Below, one piece after another: positions 28,074-36,137 of a DNA stretch of 64,000 bases. The stretch spans positions 186,001 through 250,000 of the forward strand of contig NZ_FNRD01000002.1 of NCBI RefSeq assembly GCF_900107635.1. The letters are read 5' to 3'. Both the position numbers and the translations under genes were made by a program. Position 1 is the first letter of the stretch; every line of letters begins with the position of its first letter. The DNA comes from Flavobacterium gillisiae (lineage in GTDB: Bacteria > Bacteroidota > Bacteroidia > Flavobacteriales > Flavobacteriaceae). The notes beneath the pieces were generated by a model. The model saw only the letters and a program-made list of their open reading frames with translations. It was not told the origin of the DNA and did not search any database.

Positions 28074-28727
28074 TTAGCTTGTCTTTACAAAAAGATTACT
28101 AGCTATTTTATTCGAAATAGACAAACTCATATCATCCACTTTTATTCTTACAGACAAATCAAAACTTTCTTTACTTACCACCTCTATTTTAGAGCCCAAG
28201 GCGATTCCCTGCTTGTCTAAATATTTCAAAAACTCTGATGAAGTATCTTTAACTCCCACACATATTCCGCTTTTACCCACGGTCAATTCTGAAAGTAATT
28301 GTTTGTCAATTTTTAAAATCTGTCCTTCGGCATTTGGGATTGGATCTCCATGGGGGTCTTCAGTAGGGTTTCCTAAAAAATCATCGAGTTTATTAATTAG
28401 TTTCTCTGATTTAATGTGTTCCAATTGTTCTGCAATATCATGCACCTCATCCCAGGAAAAATCTAATTTTTCTACTAAGAAGACTTCCCAAAGACGGTGC
28501 TTCCTAACAATCATTTTGGCGGCTAACTTGCCTTGCTCTGTTAGAGAAACGCCTCGGTATTTTTTATAATTAACTAAATCTTTTTCGGCTAATTTCTTGA
28601 GCATGTCTGTTACTGAAGACGCTTTGGTTTCCATCATTTCGGCAATTGCATTTGTGCTCACTTCGGAATTGGAAACCACCGTGAGATGGTATATGGCTTT
28701 AAGATAATTTTCTTCTGAAAAAGTCAT
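28074..28727 (-). CDS. mntR: DtxR/MntR-type metal-dependent transcriptional regulator
   Basis: Metal-sensing repressor of 217 residues. The N-terminal winged helix (SEENYLKAIYHL, then EMMETKASSVTDMLKKLAEK as recognition helix region) is followed by the dimerisation and metal-binding domain (HRLWEVFLVEKLDFSWDEVH, then EQLEHIKSEKLINKLDDFLG) and a C-terminal FeoA/SH3-like domain from about residue 148. It follows mntH by 63 bases on the same strand, so repressor and transporter form one operon. The operator at 30719-30734 is the likely target. Whether it senses Mn2+ or Fe2+ is not certain; the mntH neighbour favours Mn2+. Confidence 0.9.
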   Translation of the reverse strand: MTFSEENYLKAIYHLTVVSNSEVSTNAIAEMMETKASSVTDMLKKLAEKDLVNYKKYRGVSLTEQGKLAAKMIVRKHRLWEVFLVEKLDFSWDEVHDIAEQLEHIKSEKLINKLDDFLGNPTEDPHGDPIPNAEGQILKIDKQLLSELTVGKSGICVGVKDTSSEFLKYLDKQGIALGSKIEVVSKESFDLSVRIKVDDMSLSISNKIASNLFVKTS

Positions 28728-28790
28728 GAGATTGTAGATTGATGATTAACTATTTTTGATTGTAGATTTCTGAAAACGGAGAACTGCAAA

Positions 28791-30662
28791 CTATTTTTTA
28801 ACGATAAACAATGGTATAGAAATCTTGTGTCTTAATTTGTCAACGGTTGTTCCAAAAATTAAATCTTTGAATCCGGTATGACCATGAGTTCCCATAACCA
28901 AAACGTCAAAATTCCCTTTATTTACAATTTCTGGTATCACTTTATCTGGCTTACCAAATCCTAATTGAATGCCGACTTTAAATCCTTTTTCGGAGAGAAT
29001 CACTTTGTATTCTTCCAGTAATTTTTCATCGACTAAGGTTTCATGATCTTCAATGTTTTCACCGTAAACCAAGGCTCCAACAGTTTCTACTACATGTATC
29101 AAGGTATAATTAGCTTCTGTCCCTCCTAATTGAAAAGCACTATTCAATGCAATTTCATCGGCAGATGAAAAATCAACAGAAACGGCAATATCCTTTTTCG
29201 CATAACTTTCTGATTTAGAAAACTTCAATTTTAGATTGTGTGGCGAATGATTTTGAATTGCGATTTTTGATTTGGTTACAAACGGTTTAAATACAATATA
29301 AAGCAACAATGTCAAGAAGCTAAATGCCAATGGAACAACAGTAAGCCATAAAACGATAGGGTTTTCTGAAGATTCTAACCAGCCATTTATTTCGTCCAAA
29401 ACTAATTTCCCATTTAGAGTCACAATAATCAGCGCTACAATCCATGAGGCTACTTGCGTTGTTCTACCGATATGAAACCCCTTCATTTTAGATTTATCAC
29501 TTACGAAGTGAATCAATGGAATAATAGCAAAACCCAACTGCAAACTCAAAATTACCTGACTTAAAATCAGTAATTTTCCCGCCACCCCTTCTCCAAAAAT
29601 GGTAATCACTATGACCGCCGGAACAATGGCAATCAGTCGCGTGATGATTCTACGCACCCAAGGCTGAATTCTTAAATTTAAGTATCCTTCCATGATAATT
29701 TGTCCGGCTAAAGTTCCAGTTATCGTCGAACTTTGTCCTGCCGCAATCAAGGCTACCGCAAATAAAATTGGCGCCCATTTAGTCCCTAACAGCGGTGCTA
29801 AAAACTTGTGCGCATCTTGGATTTCGGCCACGTTATACATTCCGACTTTATAGAATGTGGCTGCCGCCAAAATTAAAATAGCCGCATTTACGAAAAAAGC
29901 TAAATTCAAAGCAATCGTTGAATCGATGAAATTATATTTTAAAGCCTGCTTGATTCCGGCTGTAGTTCTGTCAAATTTTCTGGTTTGCACCAAAGAGGAA
30001 TGCAGGTATAAATTGTGTGGCATAACGGTTGCTCCAATGATACCAATTGCAATATATAGTGCAGTTTCATTAGGCATAGAAGGAATTAAACCGTAAATCA
30101 CCTCTCCCATATCAGGTTGTGCAAAAATCATTTCGAAAATAAAAGAAACCCCAATTACCATAACCAGTGCTATAATAAAAGCTTCCATTTTTCGAATCCC
30201 TTTGTTGATAAGAAACAATAATAAAAACGTGTCTAGTACCGTAATCATCACTCCTTCGATAAGCGGAATACCAAATAATAGATTTATACCAATCGCCATT
30301 CCTAGGACTTCGGCTAGATCACAGGCGGCAATGGCTACCTCAGCCAAAAAGTATAAAATGTAATTGATAAATCGCGAATAGGTTTCCCTTGAAGCCTGAG
30401 CTAAATCACGCTGGGTTACAATTCCTAATCGGGCACTTAAACTTTGTAGTAACAAGGCCATAATATTACTCATCAATAAAACCCAAAGCAAGGAATACCC
30501 AAACTGGCTTCCCCCTGCAATATCAGTCGCCCAATTTCCCGGATCCATATATCCAACACTGATCAAATAGGCTGGACCAAAAAAGGCTAATATTTTCCTG
30601 AAACCTGACTTCTTATTTAGGGTCGAAACGGATTCGTTTACTTCCTCTAATGACTTACCCAT
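28791..30662 (-). CDS. mntH: NRAMP divalent metal transporter fused to a universal stress protein domain
   Basis: Proton-coupled Mn2+/Fe2+ importer, 623 residues. The NRAMP part (about 1-440) has 11 transmembrane helices, the helix 1 metal-binding motif DPGN (residues 40-43) and the helix 6 motif MPHNLYLHS. After a linker, residues of about 475-623 are a UspA-like domain: KDIAVSVDFSSADEIALN, and an ATP-loop motif MGTHGHTGFKDLIFGTTV near the end, which keeps the G-2x-G-9x-G-T spacing of ATP-binding Usp. The Usp domain is cytosolic and may tune transport. It is the first gene of the mntH-mntR operon and diverges from a TonB receptor. Confidence 0.95.
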   Translation of the reverse strand: MGKSLEEVNESVSTLNKKSGFRKILAFFGPAYLISVGYMDPGNWATDIAGGSQFGYSLLWVLLMSNIMALLLQSLSARLGIVTQRDLAQASRETYSRFINYILYFLAEVAIAACDLAEVLGMAIGINLLFGIPLIEGVMITVLDTFLLLFLINKGIRKMEAFIIALVMVIGVSFIFEMIFAQPDMGEVIYGLIPSMPNETALYIAIGIIGATVMPHNLYLHSSLVQTRKFDRTTAGIKQALKYNFIDSTIALNLAFFVNAAILILAAATFYKVGMYNVAEIQDAHKFLAPLLGTKWAPILFAVALIAAGQSSTITGTLAGQIIMEGYLNLRIQPWVRRIITRLIAIVPAVIVITIFGEGVAGKLLILSQVILSLQLGFAIIPLIHFVSDKSKMKGFHIGRTTQVASWIVALIIVTLNGKLVLDEINGWLESSENPIVLWLTVVPLAFSFLTLLLYIVFKPFVTKSKIAIQNHSPHNLKLKFSKSESYAKKDIAVSVDFSSADEIALNSAFQLGGTEANYTLIHVVETVGALVYGENIEDHETLVDEKLLEEYKVILSEKGFKVGIQLGFGKPDKVIPEIVNKGNFDVLVMGTHGHTGFKDLIFGTTVDKLRHKISIPLFIVKK

Positions 30663-30679
30663 AACACAACTGTTTGAGG

Positions 30680-30711
30680 CAAATATAATTATGTTTTTTT
30701 GTTATATCAAA
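30680..30711 (-). promoter_or_regulatory. Promoter of mntH-mntR
   Basis: Read on the minus strand: TTTG (30711-30708), a 20-base spacer, then TATATTTG (30687-30680), an exact -7. It lies 18 bases before the mntH start. A second TATATTTG overlaps the -33 element at 30715-30708. Confidence 0.6.
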
Positions 30712-30728
30712 TATAATTTTTAGATTTG
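30698..30728 (+). promoter_or_regulatory. Promoter of the divergent TonB receptor
   Basis: TTTG at 30698-30701, a 19-base spacer and TAGATTTG at 30721-30728, an exact -7. The -7 box lies inside the inverted repeat at 30719-30734. Confidence 0.6.
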
Positions 30729-30734
30729 TCTAAA
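30719..30734. promoter_or_regulatory. Putative DtxR/MntR-family operator
   Basis: TTTAGATTTGTCTAAA has perfect 6-base arms (TTTAGA, TCTAAA) around 4 bases. It has the shape of DtxR-family sites such as TTTAGGTTAACCTAAA of SirR/MntR-type repressors. It covers the receptor -7 box and lies 8 bases upstream of the mntH -33, so one bound dimer could control both directions. Confidence 0.6.
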
Positions 30735-30765
30735 TATTTAATCAAACCACCTCTAAAATATAATT

Positions 30766-33018
30766 GTGAAAAATCTAATTTTCCTATTTTCTGTTCTAAT
30801 CAGTGCTAATTCGTTTGCTCAAAACTCGATAAAAGGAACCGTAACTTCTGACGGTATGCCTTTGCAGCTGGCGAATATTGTGTTGAAAAACACTAAAACC
30901 TCAACCAGCAGTAAAGCTGATGGCTCGTACCAGTTTAATTCTGTCCCATTAGGGAACTATCAAGTCGTCGCTTCCTATACTGGTTTTAAATCCCAAAGTC
31001 AAGACATCACAATTGCAGATTCTACTGAAGTTATTTTGAATTTTAATCTAAGAGAAAACAACACACTCGACGAGGTAGTAATCACCGGAACATTAAAACC
31101 AGTAAGTCGTTTAGAAAGCCCCGTTCCCGTAGAGGTTTATAAACCGGTATTTTTTCAGAAAAACCCAACGGCAAATATCTTCGAAGCACTGCAAAATGTT
31201 AATGGCGTTAGACCACAGCTAAATTGCAATGTTTGCAACACAGGAGACATCCATATCAATGGCCTTGAAGGGCCTTATACTTTAGTGTTAATAGACGGAA
31301 TGCCCATTGTTAGCGGACTTTCGACAGTGTATGGCTTATCTGGAATTCCGAACTCTTTGTTAGAGCGTATCGAAATTGTCAAAGGCCCCGCTTCCTCTTT
31401 ATACGGAAGCGAAGCTGTAGGAGGATTAATTAATATCATTACTAAAAACCCGAAAAACGCCCCCGTTTTTTCAGCAGATGCCTTTTCTACTGATTGGGGC
31501 GAAGTGAATCTAGATATCGGTTTTAAAGCTAATGTTGGTAAAGCAGCATCTGTTCTAACCGGAATTAATTATTTTAATTACAGCAACCCAATTGACAACA
31601 ACAAAGACAACTTCACCGACTTAACGTTACAAGATCGCATTTCGGTTTTCCAAAAATGGAACTTCAACAGAAAGAGCAATAAATTATTTTCTCTTGCGGG
31701 ACGTTATTTTTATGAAGACCGTTGGGGAGGCGAATTGCAATGGGAGAAAAAATACCGCGGCGGTAACGAAGTATACGGTGAAAGCATTTATACCAAGCGT
31801 TGGGAATTACTCGGTGCTTATGAACTTCCTATTGCCGAAAAAATACTGTTTTCGTTTTCTTATACGGATCACGACCAAAACTCCGTTTATGGTAATATCC
31901 CCTACCTAGCTAAACAACGCATCGGTTTTGGACAATTAACTTGGGATAAAAAATTAAGCGGTCACGATTTGCTTTTTGGAACTGCCCTTCGTTACCAATA
32001 TTATGATGACAATACCACTGCTACAGTCGAAGAAGACATTAATTGGATTCCGAGTCTATTTGTACAAGACGAAATTAAGTTGGCTGAAAAACACACCGTT
32101 CTTTTAGGAGCGCGCTATGATTACAACAGCAATCACGGCGCTATCTTTACTCCGAGACTAGCCTACAAATGGAAAATTAACGACAACAATGTATTGCGAT
32201 TTAATACGGGAACTGGTTTTAGAATTGTGAATCTTTTCACCGAGGAACATGCGGCGCTAACGGGTTCTCGCGATGTAATTGTCTTGGAAGAATTAAAACC
32301 AGAACGTTCTTATAACGCCAACTTGAACTACTTGAAGAAGATTTACACGAATAACGGAAACTTCATCGGGCTGGAAACTACAGCTTGGTACACTCATTTT
32401 ACAAATTCTATCATTCCAGATTATGATAGCAATCCAAACCAAATTATTTATAAAAATCTAGATGGCTATGCTGTAACAAAAGGAATCAGTACTAATGTTG
32501 ATTTGGTTTTCAATAGCGGACTAAAAATGATTTTGGGCGTTACCTATATGGATGTGACCAAAACAGAAAACAACATTAAAACAAGACAACTGCTTACAGA
32601 AAAATTCACAGGAACTTGGGCAATATCTTACCGCCTGAATAAAATGTTTTTAGACATTGACTATACCGGAAATCTTTATGGCCCGATGCGATTACCGCTA
32701 CTTGGTGCATTGGATCCCAGAAAGGAATACTCTCCTACTTGGAGCGTTCAAAACATCCAATTCACATTCAATAAAATCAAGAATTTAGAATTGTATGCCG
32801 GAGTTAAAAACTTACTGAATTGGACACCTAATAAAGGAAACCCATTTATTATAGCCAGAGCAAACGACCCTTTTGACAAGAATGTACAATATGATACTAA
32901 TGGAAATGCTCAAGTAACACCCGACAATCCTTATGGTTTAACCTTTGACCCAGGTTATGTTTATGGTCCCAATCAAGGAATTCGAAGCTTTTTTGGGTTG
33001 CGTTATACGTTGAAGTAA
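30766..33018 (+). CDS. TonB-dependent receptor, probably for a metal or metal complex
   Basis: Outer-membrane active transporter, 750 residues, GTG start at 30766. Signal peptide MKNLIFLFSVLISANSFA, carboxypeptidase-regulatory-like domain (about 20-105, SIKGTVTSDGMPLQLANIVL), plug with a Cys pair in QLNCNVCNTGDIHINGLEG and IEIVKGPASSLYGSEAVGG, then a barrel ending FFGLRYTLK. The GTG is chosen because it directly precedes the signal peptide. It diverges from mntH-mntR across a shared operator, so manganese or another divalent metal is the likely cargo by context. The family alone does not show the substrate. Confidence 0.9.
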   Translation: MKNLIFLFSVLISANSFAQNSIKGTVTSDGMPLQLANIVLKNTKTSTSSKADGSYQFNSVPLGNYQVVASYTGFKSQSQDITIADSTEVILNFNLRENNTLDEVVITGTLKPVSRLESPVPVEVYKPVFFQKNPTANIFEALQNVNGVRPQLNCNVCNTGDIHINGLEGPYTLVLIDGMPIVSGLSTVYGLSGIPNSLLERIEIVKGPASSLYGSEAVGGLINIITKNPKNAPVFSADAFSTDWGEVNLDIGFKANVGKAASVLTGINYFNYSNPIDNNKDNFTDLTLQDRISVFQKWNFNRKSNKLFSLAGRYFYEDRWGGELQWEKKYRGGNEVYGESIYTKRWELLGAYELPIAEKILFSFSYTDHDQNSVYGNIPYLAKQRIGFGQLTWDKKLSGHDLLFGTALRYQYYDDNTTATVEEDINWIPSLFVQDEIKLAEKHTVLLGARYDYNSNHGAIFTPRLAYKWKINDNNVLRFNTGTGFRIVNLFTEEHAALTGSRDVIVLEELKPERSYNANLNYLKKIYTNNGNFIGLETTAWYTHFTNSIIPDYDSNPNQIIYKNLDGYAVTKGISTNVDLVFNSGLKMILGVTYMDVTKTENNIKTRQLLTEKFTGTWAISYRLNKMFLDIDYTGNLYGPMRLPLLGALDPRKEYSPTWSVQNIQFTFNKIKNLELYAGVKNLLNWTPNKGNPFIIARANDPFDKNVQYDTNGNAQVTPDNPYGLTFDPGYVYGPNQGIRSFFGLRYTLK

Positions 33019-33027
33019 GTTTTCTGA

Positions 33028-33293
33028 AACATATAAGACATTTAAGTTTAATTATATTGGGCGCAGTTTTTAAACACATAGAAACATAGATTCTTTTATT
33101 GTGGAGCAAAGCATTTCATTTTTAAAAAAGTATAACATAGCTGTAGATAATAACGTTAAACAAGAAGGATAAATAGCGTTTGACTATGTAGAAAGTAAAA
33201 CTTATATTTCACTCTCTTTAAAGACAAAACAAATTCTATGACTCTATGTGGTAAAACCTTTTTATAGACAACAGCTTATATGACTTATATGTT
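33028..33293. repeat. Long nested imperfect inverted repeat
   Basis: Two pairs of arms nest in the 292-base gap. The outer arms at 33028-33046 and 33275-33293 are reverse complements with few mismatches. The inner arms at 33072-33092 and 33232-33252 are likewise imperfect (AACACATAGAAACATAGA against TCTATGACTCTATGTG). Together they give a 266-base interrupted palindrome with no coding frame inside. It may be a relic of a dispersed element. Confidence 0.6.
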
Positions 33294-33310
33294 AAAATAA
33301 TAAAACAGTA

Positions 33311-33808
33311 ATGAAAAAAACACTCCTAATATTCTTCTTATTTATGCTAGCGATTCCATCGGGTTTTGCCCAACTAAGAACCTATTCTTTTGAAGAAGTG
33401 GAGCAACTATCCTTAGAAAACCCAAAACCCATTGTTGTTTTTGTTCATACCAATTGGTGCAAATACTGCAAGATGATGGAGAACACCACTTTTAAAAATA
33501 AAGAGTTAATCAACGAGTTAAATACGAATTTCTACTTCGTTTTATTCGATGCCGAAAGTAAAAATGACATCATATTCAACAAGCACACTTTCAAATTTAA
33601 ACCAACGGGGCAAAACACCGGAATCCACGAATTAGCGACCGCTTTAGCAACAGTAGAGAATCAGGTAGTGTATCCCACGCTCACTATTCTAGATCCCAAT
33701 TATTCGATTCTATTTCAGAAACAGTCCTTTTTAAAAGCGAAAGACCTACTTTCTATCCTTGAGAAAATAAAAGAATTCCCTATTTTTGAGAAGAATTCTT
33801 CAAAATAG
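33311..33808 (+). CDS. Secreted thioredoxin-family protein
   Basis: Probable periplasmic thiol-disulphide protein, 165 residues, with signal peptide MKKTLLIFFLFMLAIPSGFA. The active-site motif is Cys-Lys-Tyr-Cys in HTNWCKYCKMMENTTF, of the DUF255/thioredoxin_7 type rather than the usual CGPC. The cis-Pro is in VVYPTLTILD. The lycopene cyclase-like gene starts one base after its stop, which indicates one transcription unit. The link between the two activities is not obvious. It may act in envelope redox maintenance. Confidence 0.87.
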   Translation: MKKTLLIFFLFMLAIPSGFAQLRTYSFEEVEQLSLENPKPIVVFVHTNWCKYCKMMENTTFKNKELINELNTNFYFVLFDAESKNDIIFNKHTFKFKPTGQNTGIHELATALATVENQVVYPTLTILDPNYSILFQKQSFLKAKDLLSILEKIKEFPIFEKNSSK

Positions 33809-33809
33809 T

Positions 33810-34985
33810 ATGAAACATTTCAATTACATCTTTACGGGCAGCGGTTTAGCCGCTTTAATGACAGTCTATAAAATGGCACAGTCTGGAGCATTTAAGGATA
33901 AAACCATTTTGTTATTAGATGAACCCGAGACCAGCGGTCGAACTGGCGAAGCAAATTCGAAAAAAACAAATGATCGTACCTGGTGTTTCTGGAACATCCA
34001 AAAAGGGATTTGGGAACCAGCGATTTCAAAAAAATGGGATTCAGCACTATTTGCCAATGCTGATTTTAAACGCGATTTAGATTTGCAACCGTATCAATAC
34101 AACATGGTTCAAGGACTAGATTTTTATAATCAAGTTTTTGAGTTTATTTTGAATGAAAAAAATATCAATTATGTCAATCAAAAAGTGACTGATATAAATG
34201 AATTAGAAAACCATGTTTTTGTAGCCACCGAAACAGACAGCTATACCTGCGATACCGTTTTCAATAGTATTTACAACAAAGCCGAAGTTGAAAACCAAAC
34301 CAAATACCCCGTATTGCAGCAGCATTTTATAGGGTGGTTTATTAAAAGTAAAGAAGCTGTCTTCAATCCAGACCAAGCTACTTTCATGGATTTTTCGGTG
34401 GAGCAAAAAGGCAATACCCGTTTTATGTATGTACTGCCTACCTCAACTACCGAAGCTTTATTAGAATACACTTTATTTTCGCACGATCTTTTGGCAAAAG
34501 AAGAGTACGAACAGGAGATTGAAAAATACATTCGAAAACTTGGTATTCACAATTTCGAAATAATCGAAAAAGAACAAGGTAGCATTCCCATGACTTGTTA
34601 TCCTTTCTGGAAAAAAACAACAAAACGCGTTCTCAATATAGGAACTGCCGGAGGATGGACAAAAGCAAGTACAGGCTATACCTTCAAAAATTCCGACAAG
34701 AAATCATCTCAGTTAGTTGCCTTTCTTCAAGAAGAGAAAGATTTACGACAATTTCATACGAAGACCAAGTTTTGGTTTTACGACTTGCTGTTGTTGGATA
34801 TTTTAGACCGACACAATGAACTAGGAGCAAGTATTTTTTCGTCTATGTTCAAAAGAGGAAATCCAACGTTGATTTTTAAATTCTTAGATGAAGAAACCTC
34901 TTATCTTGAAGACCTTCAAGTAATATTAAAATGCCCCAAAACACTTTTTATCAAAGCCTTAGTGAGAAGCATTCGTTATTTGTAA
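33810..34985 (+). CDS. crtY: Lycopene cyclase family protein (CrtY-like)
   Basis: FAD-dependent enzyme of 391 residues that by family converts lycopene ends into beta-rings, as needed for zeaxanthin-type pigments common in flavobacteria. The N-terminal dinucleotide-binding segment YIFTGSGLAALMTVYKM and the family hallmark NDRTWCFW (about residues 50-60) are clear. The C-terminal part has TAGGWTKASTGYTF. The ATG at 33810 follows the thioredoxin stop by one base. The frame continues upstream to 33786, but that would overlap the previous gene and place extra residues before the Rossmann loop. No other carotenoid genes lie in the window. Confidence 0.87.
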   Translation: MKHFNYIFTGSGLAALMTVYKMAQSGAFKDKTILLLDEPETSGRTGEANSKKTNDRTWCFWNIQKGIWEPAISKKWDSALFANADFKRDLDLQPYQYNMVQGLDFYNQVFEFILNEKNINYVNQKVTDINELENHVFVATETDSYTCDTVFNSIYNKAEVENQTKYPVLQQHFIGWFIKSKEAVFNPDQATFMDFSVEQKGNTRFMYVLPTSTTEALLEYTLFSHDLLAKEEYEQEIEKYIRKLGIHNFEIIEKEQGSIPMTCYPFWKKTTKRVLNIGTAGGWTKASTGYTFKNSDKKSSQLVAFLQEEKDLRQFHTKTKFWFYDLLLLDILDRHNELGASIFSSMFKRGNPTLIFKFLDEETSYLEDLQVILKCPKTLFIKALVRSIRYL

Positions 34986-35067
34986 CATAGTGATGCTCCC
35001 TATAAAATAACTATCAAACAATAACAAAACTTTATAATGCAAATAATGGAGTTCTTTTTAAACTTCG

Positions 35068-35075
35068 TAACTTTG
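35068..35075 (+). promoter_or_regulatory. -7 box of the bacilliredoxin gene
   Basis: TAACTTTG is an exact TAnnTTTG match 33 bases before the ATG. The -33 element is weak (GTTC near 35051). Confidence 0.55.
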
Positions 35076-35108
35076 CACTTTCAAAATTAATATTTAAAAT
35101 ATAACGAT

Positions 35109-35519
35109 ATGTATCCACAAGAAATGGTAAACCCAATGCAAGCTGAATTAACAGCGGCAGGTTTTCAAGATTTACATAGTGCAGAAGCAGTTGAAAACGC
35201 AATGAAATTAGAAGGTACTACGCTAGTTGTAGTAAACTCTGTTTGTGGTTGTGCTGCTAGAAATGCGCGTCCAGGAGCTAAAATGAGTTTAGAAGGAGCA
35301 AAAAAACCAGATCATTTAATTACTGTTTTTGCAGGAGTTGATAAAGATGCGGTTGATGCTGCAAGACAACACATGTTCCCTTTTCCTCCATCATCGCCAG
35401 CTATGGCTTTGTTCAAAAACGGAGAATTAGTACATATGTTAGAGCGTCACCACATTGAAGGTCGCCCAGCTGAGTTAATCGCTGAGAACTTACAAGATGC
35501 ATACAATGAGTATTGCTAA
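35109..35519 (+). CDS. Bacilliredoxin (BrxA/BrxB, YphP/YqiW family)
   Basis: Cytoplasmic thioredoxin-fold protein, 136 residues, as is usual for the family. The active-site CGC is at residues 46-48 (VCGCAARNARPGA), with HMFPFPPSSPAMALF and a C-terminal Cys in NEYC. In Bacillus these enzymes remove bacillithiol from oxidised proteins. Whether this organism makes bacillithiol cannot be told from the window, but many Bacteroidota do. It is a single-gene unit with its own promoter and terminator. Confidence 0.95.
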   Translation: MYPQEMVNPMQAELTAAGFQDLHSAEAVENAMKLEGTTLVVVNSVCGCAARNARPGAKMSLEGAKKPDHLITVFAGVDKDAVDAARQHMFPFPPSSPAMALFKNGELVHMLERHHIEGRPAELIAENLQDAYNEYC

Positions 35520-35535
35520 TACAATAAACAACACG

Positions 35536-35563
35536 AAAACGTTCCGATCACTCGGAACGTTTT
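35536..35563 (+). terminator. Terminator after the bacilliredoxin gene
   Basis: A perfect 12-base-pair stem (AAAACGTTCCGA with TCGGAACGTTTT) with a TCAC loop is followed by a T-run, 16 bases past the stop. Confidence 0.92.
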
Positions 35564-35583
35564 TTGTTTAAAGTCCTTTTATT

Positions 35584-35916
35584 TTGAATGATAAGCAAAC
35601 TCCCATACGATTCACGGTCATAGAAAACGACAGCGAACATCACATTAGCACACATCATAGCAACTATCCCAATTTGATGTTTTTGTTAAAGGATGAGTTG
35701 CAGCTGGATTCTTTTGGCGAATGTGGCGGCGTAGGCCGATGTGCAACCTGCCTTGTCACTGTAAAGGGAATCTCAGGCAATTCCTTAATTAAAGAACGAA
35801 ACGAGCCTGCCACCTTATCAAAATTAGGCTACACAGACGAATCTACACGTCTTTCTTGTCAACTGTTCATCACCAAAGATTTAAACGACGCGGAGATCAC
35901 CATTCTAGAAATATAA
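35584..35916 (+). CDS. 2Fe-2S ferredoxin family protein
   Basis: Electron-transfer protein of 110 residues. Four cysteines follow the adrenodoxin/plant-type pattern: Cys47-x5-Cys53-x2-Cys56 in GECGGVGRCATC, then Cys92 in RLSCQLFI. The start is TTG at 35584; no in-frame ATG exists between the terminator and the conserved core. The electron partner is unknown. The gene stands alone between a terminator and a dispersed palindrome. Confidence 0.9.
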   Translation: MNDKQTPIRFTVIENDSEHHISTHHSNYPNLMFLLKDELQLDSFGECGGVGRCATCLVTVKGISGNSLIKERNEPATLSKLGYTDESTRLSCQLFITKDLNDAEITILEI

Positions 35917-35931
35917 TTTCGAGAAAGGAAT

Positions 35932-36038
35932 AACCGCAAATTCGCAAATTATTTCTAAAAGATAGAAGGGCGAGTCGTACAACTAGAATCCACGAACTTC
36001 ACAAAAATTAATCGGAATAAATTTGTGGAATTTGCAGT
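35932..36038. repeat. Dispersed intergenic palindrome, copy 2
   Basis: The left arm at 35932-35950 is identical to the left arm of the element at 1433-1492. The right arm at 36020-36038 is a degenerate match with one extra base, and the loop is 69 bases. A run of A follows, as in copy 1. Confidence 0.65.
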
Positions 36039-36086
36039 ATAAAAAAAAATATTTAATTAGTGAATTAGTGGCCACTAAAAACCAAA

Positions 36087-36114
36087 AAAGCTACACCATT
36101 ACTGCTGTAGCTTT
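36087..36114 (-). terminator. Terminator after the U32 gene
   Basis: A 9-base-pair stem (AAAGCTACA with TGTAGCTTT). On the minus strand it is followed by a T-rich run and lies 24 bases beyond the stop. Confidence 0.75.
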
Positions 36115-36137
36115 CTTTATATTTAATGCTTTTAAAC

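Noticed and set aside
28213..28569. Plus-strand frame of 118 codons inside mntR
   Set aside because: Shadow frame; the minus-strand protein has the complete DtxR-family domains.
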